Below are positions 18,791 through 26,769 of a stretch of 64,000 bases of DNA, one piece after another. The stretch spans positions 806,001 to 870,000 of the forward strand of contig NZ_CP019434.1 of assembly GCF_001975725.1 (NCBI RefSeq), in the 5' to 3' direction. The DNA is from Acidihalobacter ferrooxydans. GTDB lineage: Bacteria > Pseudomonadota > Gammaproteobacteria > DSM-5130 > Acidihalobacteraceae. The stretch's first letter is position 1; each line of letters opens with the position of its first letter. Under the pieces are notes generated by a model. It made no database searches. It worked only from the letters and a program-made list of their open reading frames with translations, and had not been told where the DNA came from. The position numbers and the translations under genes are program-made.

Positions 18791-20089
18791 TCAGAAACGC
18801 ACCGGCCTCACGTAGGCCGATTTGCCGGCGAAGCGGGCGGCGGTGCCGAGCGCTTCCTCGATGCGCATGAGTTGATTGTATTTTTCCACGCGCTCGCCGC
18901 GCGCGGGCGCGCCGGTTTTGAGATGTCCGGTGTCCAGCGCCACGGTCAGGTCGGCGATGAAGCTGTCGACGGTTTCGCCGGAGCGGTGCGAGACGAAGGC
19001 GCCCCAGCCGTGGTGCATGGCTAGACGGGTGGCGGCGATGGTTTCGGTCAGCGTGCCGATCTGGTTGAGCTTGATGAGTACCGCGTTGGCGATGTCTTGC
19101 TCGATGCCCTTGGCGATGATGGCCGGATTGGTGCAGAAGACGTCGTCGCCGACCAGTTCGATGGTGTCGCCAAGGGCGTGATTGAGGCGCTTCCAGCCGG
19201 GCCAGTCTTCTTCGGCCATACCGTCTTCGAGCAGCGCGATGGGATAGGCGTCGACCAGACGTTCGTAGTAGTCGACCATCTCGCCGGCTTCGAGGCGCCG
19301 GTTTTCGGTGCGCAGGTTGTAGAAGCCCTCATCCTCGAAAAATTCGCTGGAGGCCGGATCGATGGCGATGCCGACATCGGTGCCGGGGCGCAGCCCGGCC
19401 CTGGCAATGGCCTGCACGATCAGCTCCAGTGGCTCCTCGTTGGATTTGACGTGTGGGGCGAAGCCGCCTTCGTCGCCGATGCCGACCGACAGCCCCTTTT
19501 TCTCCAGCAGGCCGAGCAGGGCGTGATAGACCTCCGCGCCCCATTCGACCGCTTCGCGCAGACTGGAAGCGCCGTAGGGCGCGATCATGAACTCCTGAAA
19601 GTCCGCACCCTGCCAGTGGGCATGCACGCCGCCGTTGAGAATATTCATGTGCGGCACCGGCAGGCGCGTGGCGCCGGGCCCGCCGAGATAGCGGTACAGC
19701 GGCAGATCGCTGGCCATGGCGGCGGCGCGGGCGACGGCGAGCGATACGCCGAGCATGGCGTTGGCGCCGAGTACGGCTTTGTTGTCGGTGCCATCCATGG
19801 CGATGAGGGTCTCGTCGATGGCGGCCTGTTCGCGGGCGTCGATGGTGATCAGGTCCGGGGCGATGGTGTCGTTGATGTGGGCGACGGCCTTGCGCACGCC
19901 CTTGCCGCCGAAGCGTTTGGCGTCGCCGTCGCGCAGCTCCACGGCTTCGCGCGCGCCGGTGGAGGCGCCGGAAGGCACCGCGGCGCGGGCCATGATGCCG
20001 CAGGCCAGCGTGCAGTCGACTTCGACGGTGGGGTTGCCGCGCGAGTCGAGAATTTCGCGGGCTTCCAGGTCGGTGATGGTTGCGTCCAT
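18791..20089 (-). CDS. eno: Enolase
   Basis: A 432-residue cytoplasmic enolase interconverting 2-phosphoglycerate and phosphoenolpyruvate. Expected active-site residues are present: the SGAST loop (40-44), His156, Glu166 in FQEFMI, Glu207 in GDEGGF, Mg ligands Asp244, Glu288 and Asp315, and Lys340 and Lys391. Some stretches differ from the usual proteobacterial enzyme (GGVHAHWQGADFQEFMI, LVGDDVFCTN), so this may be a divergent or second enolase. It lies 33 bp downstream of pyk on the same strand, giving a unit that controls both sides of phosphoenolpyruvate. A canonical eno next to pyrG is not in this window. Confidence 0.95.
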   Translation of the reverse strand: MDATITDLEAREILDSRGNPTVEVDCTLACGIMARAAVPSGASTGAREAVELRDGDAKRFGGKGVRKAVAHINDTIAPDLITIDAREQAAIDETLIAMDGTDNKAVLGANAMLGVSLAVARAAAMASDLPLYRYLGGPGATRLPVPHMNILNGGVHAHWQGADFQEFMIAPYGASSLREAVEWGAEVYHALLGLLEKKGLSVGIGDEGGFAPHVKSNEEPLELIVQAIARAGLRPGTDVGIAIDPASSEFFEDEGFYNLRTENRRLEAGEMVDYYERLVDAYPIALLEDGMAEEDWPGWKRLNHALGDTIELVGDDVFCTNPAIIAKGIEQDIANAVLIKLNQIGTLTETIAATRLAMHHGWGAFVSHRSGETVDSFIADLTVALDTGHLKTGAPARGERVEKYNQLMRIEEALGTAARFAGKSAYVRPVRF

Positions 20090-20122
20090 GTCGGTTTGTA
20101 CTCCTGGGTGAGTGTTGTCGAG

Positions 20123-21562
20123 TTAGCGCCGGCCGATGCCGGGCAGGATTTCCACACGGTTGGTCGTGCCGGGATGGCCGCGCGACGTGCCGAGGGTAAA
20201 TATCAGAGGGTCGCCGACGAGGCTGTTCTCGCGCATCCAGTGATAGGCGATGTCGCGCCAGTCGCGCGCGTCTTCGGCGGTGTGTACGGGGTGTACGCCG
20301 TAGCTGAACAGCAGGCGCCGGCAGGTGGCGTCGTGGCGCGAGAGGGCGATGGTCCAGGTCGGCAGATGGAAGCGGGCGATACGCCGCGCGGTGGCGCCGG
20401 TTTCGGTCGGGGTGAAGACGTATGCGGCGCGCAGATGGCCGACGGCGGTGACGACGTTGAGCGAGATGGTGTCTTCGATGCTGTGGCGGGCGTTGCGGCG
20501 GTCGTCGAGCACGGGTGCGCGGGCGTGCTCGCCGCGCGCGGCCTCGGCCTGGCGTGCGATGCGCCCGAGCATCTTCACCGCCTCGACGGGATAGGTGCCG
20601 ATGGCCGATTCCTCGGAGAGCATCACCGCGTCGGTGCCGTCGAGTACGGCATTGGCTACGTCGGTCGCTTCGGCGCGCGTCGGGCGGCTGTGATCGACCA
20701 TGGATTCGAGCATCTGGGTGGCGGTGATGACCGGCTTGCAGCGTGCGTTGGCCTTGCGGATCAGGCGTTTCTGCACCAGCGCGATGGCTTCGATCGGGGT
20801 TTCCACGCCAAGATCGCCGCGCGCCACCATGCAGCCGTCGGCAGCGGCGAGGATTTCGTCGAAATGAGTCAGTGCGTCGGCGCGTTCGATCTTGGCAATC
20901 AGCAGCGGCGCGGCGCCCAGCGCTACGGCCTCGCGGCGGACGCGCTCGATGTCTGCCGCGTTTTCGACAAAGGAAATGCTGACGGCGTCGACCTGCTGTT
21001 CGCAGGCGAAGGCGAGCAGGCTCTGATCGCGTTCGGTGAAGGCCGGCAGGCGGATGTGCATGTGCGGGATGTTGAGCCCCTTGTGAGAGCGCAGCTCACC
21101 GCCGACGGTGACGCGGCAGCGCACTTCGGGGCCGGCGATTTCAAGCACCTTGAGTTGAATGAAGCCGTCGTTGAGAAAGATCGATTCGCCGGCGCGCACG
21201 GCCTGCGGCAGTTCGGCGAAATCGGGTACGCTGACGCGCTCGACGGTGCCGGGAACGTCTTCGGTGGTGAGCGTGAAGCGCTGGCCGTGGTGCAGGCGCA
21301 GCGGGTCGGGCGAGAGCGTGCCGATGCGCAGTTTGGGGCCGGGCAGGTCGGCGAGGATGGCGACGTCGCGCCCGGCCTGCGCGGCGGCTTCGCGCACGCG
21401 GGCGATGGTGGCAGTGTGGCTGTGCGGGTCGCCGTGCGCGAGGTTGATACGGGCCACGTTCATGCCGGCGCGGATCATGCGTGCCAAGACGGCCGGCTTG
21501 GCCGATGCCGGGCCGATGGTGCAGACGATCTTGGTTTTGTGCGATGCGAGGGTGGCGGGCAT
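20123..21562 (-). CDS. pyk: Pyruvate kinase
   Basis: A 479-residue pyruvate kinase converting PEP and ADP to pyruvate and ATP. It has TKIVCTIGPAS at the N terminus, ARINLAHGDPHSH, the catalytic lysine region LIAKIERADAL, the MVARGDLGVE metal site and TQMLESM. The signature MLSEESAIGTYPVEAV is also clear. The C-terminal allosteric domain is present. In the N-terminal motif RxNxSHG the Ser is replaced by Ala (INLAHGD), as in some PykA-type enzymes. It is upstream of and close to eno, and downstream of the FAD oxidoreductase by about 120 bp, all leftward. Confidence 0.95.
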   Translation of the reverse strand: MPATLASHKTKIVCTIGPASAKPAVLARMIRAGMNVARINLAHGDPHSHTATIARVREAAAQAGRDVAILADLPGPKLRIGTLSPDPLRLHHGQRFTLTTEDVPGTVERVSVPDFAELPQAVRAGESIFLNDGFIQLKVLEIAGPEVRCRVTVGGELRSHKGLNIPHMHIRLPAFTERDQSLLAFACEQQVDAVSISFVENAADIERVRREAVALGAAPLLIAKIERADALTHFDEILAAADGCMVARGDLGVETPIEAIALVQKRLIRKANARCKPVITATQMLESMVDHSRPTRAEATDVANAVLDGTDAVMLSEESAIGTYPVEAVKMLGRIARQAEAARGEHARAPVLDDRRNARHSIEDTISLNVVTAVGHLRAAYVFTPTETGATARRIARFHLPTWTIALSRHDATCRRLLFSYGVHPVHTAEDARDWRDIAYHWMRENSLVGDPLIFTLGTSRGHPGTTNRVEILPGIGRR

Positions 21563-21681
21563 GTCAGGGTCTCAACGGCAATGAAGCGGCGCAGGGGGTG
21601 CGCCGGAGGCGAAGCCGCGCCGCGCAGCGATACGCCCGGCGCGGCAACGAAGAGGGTGCCACCAGAGAGGCATGAGCATGC

Positions 21682-23061
21682 TCATCCGGGGGTTTGCGCG
21701 CAGCGGGTGCGTGTGCGCAAGGCTTCGCCACAGGCGGCGACGATCGGGTGCACCGGCGCGGTCAGGCGTGGCTGGCTGCCGAACTGAAAGCTGGCCAGAT
21801 CGGTGGCGGTGGCGTGCAGCTGGATCGCCACGCCAATGATGTTGATCAGTTCGCCGGTCGTCGGTCCGCCGATGATTTGCCCACCCAGCAGGCGCTCGCT
21901 GTTGGCGTCGAAGATCAAGCGGCAGTAGACCTCGTGGGTGCCGGGCATGGTGGCTGGATGATGATCGGGCAGGCGCGCGGCGCCGGTGAACACTTCGAAA
22001 CCGATCTGGCGGGCGCTGGCCTCGGTCAGTCCGGCGACGCCGAAGGCGAGGTCGCCGACCTGGCTGGCGTAGACGGCGATGGTGCCGGCGTTGGCGCGCG
22101 GCAGGCGCAGGGCGTAGAGGTTCATGCCGGCGATGCGGCCCTCGGCGGCGGCCTGCGAGGCGAGCAGGGCGTGGCTGGCCTGGCGGGTGAAGTAGTCCTG
22201 CTTGTGCGCGCAGTCGCCGACGGCGAACACGTCGAGCCGCTGGCGGGTACGCTGAAAGCCGTCCACCCAGATGCCGCCGGAGCGGGCGAGGGTCAGATCG
22301 GTGGACCTGGCCAGATCGACATTCGGGCGCGCGCCGATGGCGATGAGCACCGCGTCGGTTTCGATCAGCCGACCATCGCCGAGGCGTACACCCTCGACCT
22401 TTTTCCCGCTGGGGTCGGCCGCGATCTGTTTGACGGTGACGCTGGTGTGAACGAAAACGCCGTTATCGCGCAGCTTTTGTTCGACGATGGAGCAGGCGTC
22501 GCTATCGAAGGATGCGGCGAGCAGCTGGGACTGCATCTCGACGATGTGCACCTCGATGTCGCGCTTGCGCAGTTCGTCGCTGAACTCGACCCCGATGAAG
22601 CCGCCGCCGATCACCACCAGCCGTTTCAGGTCGGGCAGAGTTTCGGTGAGCAGTTCGTCGAGGTAGTCGTATTCCTTGATGACGGTGAACACGCCGTCGA
22701 GTTCGCGGCCGGGGATCGGCGGTACGAACGGCGTCGAACCGGTGGCCAGGACCAGTCGCTCCCAGGCGAGCTGGCGGCCGGATTCGAGCGTGGCCAGGTG
22801 TTCGTCGAGATCGAGCGAAGCGACTTTGTCGACGATCAGCGTGCCGCCGGCGGCGAGGAAGGGCGCGCGACCGGCGAGGTCTTCCTCGGTGCCGCCCAGG
22901 GTGCCGAAGATGTACGGGATGCCGCAGGGCACCAGGGCGTCTTCCTCGGGGCGAATCACTGTGATGCGCTTATCCGGCCAGAACTGCGCTGCGGTAATGC
23001 CGGTCATCATGCCGGCGGGACCGCCGCCGATGATGAGTACGTCCGTGCGTTCGATAGTCAT
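21682..23061 (-). CDS. FAD-dependent NAD(P)H oxidoreductase (NADH oxidase / CoA-disulfide reductase type)
   Basis: A 459-residue flavoprotein of the pyridine nucleotide-disulfide oxidoreductase class. It has two Rossmann motifs: the FAD site DVLIIGGGPAGMMTG at the N terminus and the NAD(P)H site LVVIGGGFIGVEF near 165. The FAD ribityl motif is VFAVGDCAH. The single Cys in VPCGIPYIFG aligns with the redox Cys of NADH oxidases and CoA-disulfide reductases, so it may reduce O2 or a low-molecular-weight disulfide. Its ATG overlaps the stop of the UspA-like gene (ATGA), implying translational coupling. It sits upstream of pyk and eno. Confidence 0.8.
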   Translation of the reverse strand: MTIERTDVLIIGGGPAGMMTGITAAQFWPDKRITVIRPEEDALVPCGIPYIFGTLGGTEEDLAGRAPFLAAGGTLIVDKVASLDLDEHLATLESGRQLAWERLVLATGSTPFVPPIPGRELDGVFTVIKEYDYLDELLTETLPDLKRLVVIGGGFIGVEFSDELRKRDIEVHIVEMQSQLLAASFDSDACSIVEQKLRDNGVFVHTSVTVKQIAADPSGKKVEGVRLGDGRLIETDAVLIAIGARPNVDLARSTDLTLARSGGIWVDGFQRTRQRLDVFAVGDCAHKQDYFTRQASHALLASQAAAEGRIAGMNLYALRLPRANAGTIAVYASQVGDLAFGVAGLTEASARQIGFEVFTGAARLPDHHPATMPGTHEVYCRLIFDANSERLLGGQIIGGPTTGELINIIGVAIQLHATATDLASFQFGSQPRLTAPVHPIVAACGEALRTRTRCAQTPG

Positions 23062-23357
23062 CTGTGTGCTCCGGAAACCGACCGTGGGGCGACGGTCAGG
23101 AGGTGGATTGGGTGCCTGGTACGCTCAGGATCGACAGTCTGGCAGCCGTAAGCAGCATTGAGCATTGCCCGGTCGACGCGGCCCTCGGTGGATTCGATCG
23201 GTGCGGGTTCGGCGCCGACGGGGTGACCGGGCGTTGCGGCGACGAGGATCGGCGGCAGGAGGCGTGCGCCCTGCTCGCGGGCCAGCCGTACAGCGTGTTC
23301 GGGAACGGCAGCAGACATCGCGCTGCCGCCGGTTGGTATCAGTATGCGTTGAGACAT
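23058..23357 (-). CDS. Truncated UspA-like universal stress protein
   Basis: The first 33 residues (MSQRILIPTGGSAMSAAVPE, HAVRLAREQGARLL) match the start of a universal stress protein, where ILIPTDGS is usual. Gly replaces the conserved Asp. The remaining 66 residues do not follow the family, the nucleotide-binding G2xG9xGS motif is missing, and the protein is 99 residues against about 145. I read it as a decayed or rearranged usp gene whose reading frame still reaches the next start (ATGA overlap). If translated it could mainly serve to couple translation of the oxidoreductase. An ANR/FNR-like site lies about 150 bp upstream. Confidence 0.45.
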   Translation of the reverse strand: MSQRILIPTGGSAMSAAVPEHAVRLAREQGARLLPPILVAATPGHPVGAEPAPIESTEGRVDRAMLNAAYGCQTVDPERTRHPIHLLTVAPRSVSGAHR

Positions 23358-23687
23358 GTGTGCTGGCATTGCCCTTGGCGACAGATCGCCGAACGATGCG
23401 TGGGCCGGGGCGGTGAGGACTTGGGCCTGCGCGGGAAATCATGAACGTCCACACGACTATTTGACCGCTTATCCGCCGGGGGTTCCAGGCAAATGCGGAA
23501 GGAGTTGACGCAGATCAACGAATTCCGGCCATTGCTTCGCGTTTCGCACGCTGATCGGTACTTGCCGGAGCGACATCGCATGGGTTGTCTCGCGAATATG
23601 CGAAGGTGTCTGGGGCACGTACGACGCACCGTCCTACCGCTGTGTCGTACGTGTGTGCGAGCTGAACGGCGGCAGCAAATTCTGATC
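23358..23687. other. Intergenic region with the ANR-like site
   Basis: About 330 bp between the UspA-like start and element A5. Apart from the FNR/ANR-like site at 23505-23518 and a short inverted pair GTACGAC...GTCGTAC (around 23619-23650), I see no gene. Confidence 0.4.
23505..23518 (-). promoter_or_regulatory. Candidate ANR/FNR binding site
   Basis: TTGACGCAGATCAA has the spacing and half-sites of the FNR/ANR consensus TTGAT-N4-ATCAA with a single mismatch. It lies about 150 bp upstream of the UspA-like gene that begins a leftward run of four genes (usp-like, FAD oxidoreductase, pyk, eno). UspA and fermentative-energy genes are common ANR targets, so control by oxygen limitation is plausible but unproven. 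Confidence 0.55.
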
Positions 23688-23856
23688 CTAGGAGCCTGTC
23701 GGACTTGGAAAGAATCGGCTGCGACGATGGGATAATGGGTCCATTTCCACGCTCTTTTTCGTCGAATAGAACCACTATTGTCCTCAAAAGACCGTGAAAC
23801 TGGCCTCCATTCCCCACTCGCCTCGCTTCGATCCTCCAAGTCCGACAGGCTCCTAG
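23688..23856 (+). repeat. Complete family A MITE-like element, copy A5
   Basis: 169 bp bounded by perfect 22-bp inverted repeats (23688-23709 and 23835-23856), each including an outer CTAG. The inner part carries CTGCGACGATGGGATAATGG, TCCACGCTCTTTTTCGTCG, and CTCAAAAGACCGTGAAACTG. It has no credible coding potential. The inverted copy at 39842-40008 is about 97 percent identical by eye. CTAG on both sides could be a 4-bp target duplication, as seen with some IS5-group elements. Confidence 0.85.
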
Positions 23857-23909
23857 GGCTCGCATTGCCCCGCCAGCGAGCCTCCTGCCGGCAGCGCCTC
23901 GTCAGGCGT

Positions 23910-24287
23910 TTATTCGGTCTTGCCACTCAGCATTTTGTCGATCTGGGCTTCGGCCTCGAGCCAGTACACGGCATTGCGGCTGTTGTCGAAACCATTCTGT
24001 TCGGCGATGTAATAAGCCGCCTCTTCAATCATCTTGTAGCGCTGTTCGGCGCTGATGACGGGGGCCTTCTTGGCAGTCGGCGCTTTTTTGGTGCCAGTGC
24101 TGGGTTTGGTGGTCGCTTTTGGTGCGGGTTTTTTCGCGGCCTTGGCCGTGGCGGTTTTGGCGGCAGGCTTTGCGGTAGCCGTGGCGGCCGATTTCTTTGC
24201 CGCCGGCTTCGCGGTCTTCGTGGCTGTGGCCTTTTTGGTGGTGGTTTTGGCGGTTTTGGGTTTGGATACTTCCGGGATGTCGCTCAT
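23910..24287 (-). CDS. Lys/Ala-rich histone H1-like protein with C-terminal DUF2934 domain
   Basis: A 125-residue basic protein. Residues about 8-80 are low-complexity AAKK/TAKPAAK repeats like the tails of histone H1-like or AlgP/HctB DNA-binding proteins. Residues about 82-125 (ISAEQRYKMIEEAAYYIAEQ, then NGFDNSRNAVYWLEAEAQID) form a DUF2934 domain, a short helical module of unknown function. The second of two adjacent ATGs (24287) has better spacing from GGAGG. A nucleoid-associated or regulatory role is inferred from the basic tail. Confidence 0.8.
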   Translation of the reverse strand: MSDIPEVSKPKTAKTTTKKATATKTAKPAAKKSAATATAKPAAKTATAKAAKKPAPKATTKPSTGTKKAPTAKKAPVISAEQRYKMIEEAAYYIAEQNGFDNSRNAVYWLEAEAQIDKMLSGKTE

Positions 24288-24645
24288 CATGGCCTCCAAG
24301 GGTGCGCGCAGGGTTGTGAGCAATAACTGATTTTAGCTTGTTGCCTATGCAATCGATATGCCCGAATTCGCATGGGGTTATGCGATAGATGTGCAGTTGA
24401 GACCCGCGCACGGGCAGCAAGTTCAGTCGGCGCAACTCTCGTAGGAGATGCTACCACCCGAGTGTGACAGGATGTGTGACACAGGTTACCCCGTAGCGGT
24501 TCAATTGCCCGTGCATGCCTGTGGTGTTTGATGTGCGCGAGGTGGCTGACGGTCGGGCCGGGTTCGGAACAGGTGATGTTCAGCGGCTGTTCAGGCCGGG
24601 AAACGACAATGCGCAGGTCATGATGAATCTTGCGAGGAGTTGAGT
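24288..24645. other. Intergenic region between the histone-like and SIMPL genes
   Basis: About 358 bp separating divergent genes. It should contain both promoters. I see no gene, repeat-family copy or convincing operator here. Confidence 0.4.
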
Positions 24646-25377
24646 ATGAAACGGACAAAGAAAAACCGGCTGGCGACGGTGGTCATGCTGTCCGCGGCGT
24701 TACCGCTGTTGTTCGCCGCAGGCGTGGCCGAGGCGGCGCCCGCGCAGGCATCGGCTCAGAAACAACAGACCGTGGTGAGTTTCGCCGTGACGACAAGCAC
24801 GGCGGTTCCGAATACGCGGCTGGTGGTGTTGCTGCAGGCGGTGGCGCAGGCGTCGGGTGACGCGCAGGTGTTACCAGGCCTGGCGAAGCAGTTGAATCGG
24901 CGGATGAATACGGCGCTGCAACTGATCGAAAAAACGCCCGGCGTCGTAGCGCAGACGCGCGGGATGCGCAGTGCGCCGGTCTACGTGCATGGCAAGCAGA
25001 CGGGATGGCGCCTGACCGGGCAGATCGAGGCGTCGGGCGATGCGGCGCTGATGCCGCAACTGACGGGGCGTCTGCAGGCGGCGGGTTTGAGCGTGGAGAG
25101 TGTGCAGGCACGACCTTCCGCGCACGCCATGGCGCAGGCGCGAACGCAGCAGACGGTCGCCGCCATCGATGCGCTCAAGCATCGCGCCGCGACGGTCGCC
25201 CGGGCGCTGGGGTGTTCGAGCTGGTCGTTCGCGCAGATCAATCTGGACGATCAGACTCCGCGCCCGCCGGTGGGGCTGATGCGCATGGCGGTGGCCGCGA
25301 CCGATAAGGCGGCGCTGGCGCCGGGACGCAGCACGGTGACGGTGCGCGCCGCGGCGAAGCTGCGCTGCGTCCCGTGA
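24646..25377 (+). CDS. Exported SIMPL-domain (DUF541) protein
   Basis: A 243-residue secreted protein. The ATG at 24646 has GAGGAG upstream and opens a signal peptide (LATVVMLSAALPLLFAAGVA, cleavage near AEA). The mature region has the SIMPL/DUF541 layout: repeated beta-alpha units (VVSFAVTTSTAVPNTRLVVL, GWRLTGQIEASGD) and a final beta segment (RSTVTVRAAAKLRCV). Bacterial homologues are periplasmic proteins of uncertain role, some linked to oxidative or envelope stress. Two Cys residues near the C terminus (GCSSW and LRCVP) could form a disulfide. It is convergent with the DMT transporter. Confidence 0.7.
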   Translation: MKRTKKNRLATVVMLSAALPLLFAAGVAEAAPAQASAQKQQTVVSFAVTTSTAVPNTRLVVLLQAVAQASGDAQVLPGLAKQLNRRMNTALQLIEKTPGVVAQTRGMRSAPVYVHGKQTGWRLTGQIEASGDAALMPQLTGRLQAAGLSVESVQARPSAHAMAQARTQQTVAAIDALKHRAATVARALGCSSWSFAQINLDDQTPRPPVGLMRMAVAATDKAALAPGRSTVTVRAAAKLRCVP

Positions 25378-25425
25378 GGCGTGGCGCAAGCCGGCGTGAA
25401 GCAGTCCGGTTTCGGCGCGGCGCTT

Positions 25426-26358
25426 CTATCGCGGGGCGGTTGTGCTGACATCGCGCTGCCGCGCGGCGGATCGCCGGTGCCCGGCATAGCTCAGATACAG
25501 CGCCAGACTGCCGACGACGATGACGCCGCCGAGCATCATCGCGTCGGTGGGACGTTGACCGGTTCCCAGCCAGACCCACAGCGGACCGAGCACGGTTTCC
25601 ACCAGCATCATCAGGTTCACGTTTACGGCGGAGGTGTGCCGTGAGGCGACTGCCAGCGCGAAAAACGATACGGGCAGGACGACGAGGCCGGTCAGGGCAA
25701 TGGCAGGAATGTTGCCGTGCAGGGTGGCTCCGGGGCCGACGACAGCCAGAGTGATAAGGCCGGCCAGAGTGGAGCCGTAGCCGATCACCAGCGAGATGGG
25801 CAGTTCGGGGTTGCGCCGCAGGGTGGTGAAATTGAGTGCCAGGCAGAATGCGACGGCGAGGCCGAGCACCGCGCCGAGCAGGGCACTGGTGGCGTTCGCC
25901 GTGGCCGGGGCTGCGGCGTCGGGGGCGACGCGGCCGAACACGGCGACGCCGATGCCGGTGAGTACGGCGAGCGTCGCCAGCCAAGTAGACCAGTGCGTGT
26001 GTTCACGCAGCAGGACGAACGCGAGCAGCGCGGCGAAGACCGGGGCGGCCGCCACGCTGAACAGTACGACCGCAACCGGCGCCGCGGCAATCGCGAGGCT
26101 GAACAGAATGGTGCCGAAACATTCACACAGAATCACGGTCAAGCCGGCGGGAGAACGCAGACTGCGCAGGTCCGCGCGCCACTGCCGACGCCGCATGACA
26201 ACCCAGACGCCGATGAATACCGCGCCCATCAGCAGTCCGCGCCAGACCGTCATTTCCAGTCCGCTCATGGCGGACCAGCGCATCAGCAGGGTGTCGGGCG
26301 TGATCGCAAGTGCACCGAACAGCGCCAGAAACAAACCGAATGCAGGGTGACGGGTCAT
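25426..26358 (-). CDS. EamA-family (DMT superfamily) transporter
   Basis: A 310-residue inner-membrane protein with ten hydrophobic segments arranged as two EamA repeats of five. The ATG at 26358 begins MTRHPAFGLFLALFGALAI, directly entering the first helix; upstream in-frame codons fall in a family B element and are rejected. Landmarks are MSGLEMTVWRGLLMG in repeat one, and SAVNVNLMMLVETVLGPLWV with GGVIVVGSLALYLS in repeat two. Relatives export amino acids or metabolites, but the substrate is unknown. Confidence 0.82.
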   Translation of the reverse strand: MTRHPAFGLFLALFGALAITPDTLLMRWSAMSGLEMTVWRGLLMGAVFIGVWVVMRRRQWRADLRSLRSPAGLTVILCECFGTILFSLAIAAAPVAVVLFSVAAAPVFAALLAFVLLREHTHWSTWLATLAVLTGIGVAVFGRVAPDAAAPATANATSALLGAVLGLAVAFCLALNFTTLRRNPELPISLVIGYGSTLAGLITLAVVGPGATLHGNIPAIALTGLVVLPVSFFALAVASRHTSAVNVNLMMLVETVLGPLWVWLGTGQRPTDAMMLGGVIVVGSLALYLSYAGHRRSAARQRDVSTTAPR

Positions 26359-26769
26359 GTGTGGGTGGCTCCAGGAATTTGCCGGCTTGATTTGCCGGAT
26401 GGGTGTTGCGGATTTCAATGCGGGGCTTGCATGAGGCAAGGTGATGATTGCGCAGCGACGTGGACTCATTGGGGTTTTTCTTCAGCGAGCGGCCGCGTGG
26501 CATCATGCCCGAAAAAAATTGAGTTGATTCAATGGTCAGGCAAGGGTGTCTCTCCTGATGGATTGTCCGGGTCAAAGGAGTCGCCGTGCGGAGCGCGGGG
26601 CAGCGTTTCATTATCCCACCGCAACGGCGGATTCGGGCATAACGTGGGGCGAAGCAAGGTGCGGCAGCCGTTGCACGGCTACGGTCGAAGGGGCTTGAAA
26701 CCGATGCGATGCGGCGCGTGGTGCGTATGCCGCTGAACTGCCCGTGGCCGCGCTGCTGGCCGAATTGCC
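26359..26769. other. Intergenic region containing family B copy B2
   Basis: About 411 bp between the DMT transporter and mmsA. The family B element at 26407-26575 occupies its centre. The rest (26576-26769) shows no gene or recognisable signal. Confidence 0.45.
26407..26575 (+). repeat. Family B MITE-like element, copy B2
   Basis: Starts near TGCGGATTTCAATG and shares GGTGATGATTGCGCAGCG, TGGACTCATTGGGG, TTCTTCAGCGAGCGG and GCATCATGCCCGA with the other copies. It ends TGATGGATTGTCCGGGTCAA, matching the GGGTTAA-type right end of B5. About 169 bp with no coding capacity. Confidence 0.7.

Noticed and set aside
19097-21787. 896-codon frame opposite eno and pyk
   Set aside because: It spans two real genes on the other strand and their spacer; a GC-driven shadow.
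23339-23926. Frame sharing a long peptide with one near 39680-40054
   Set aside because: The shared peptide is the translation of the family A element in both places, not a protein family.
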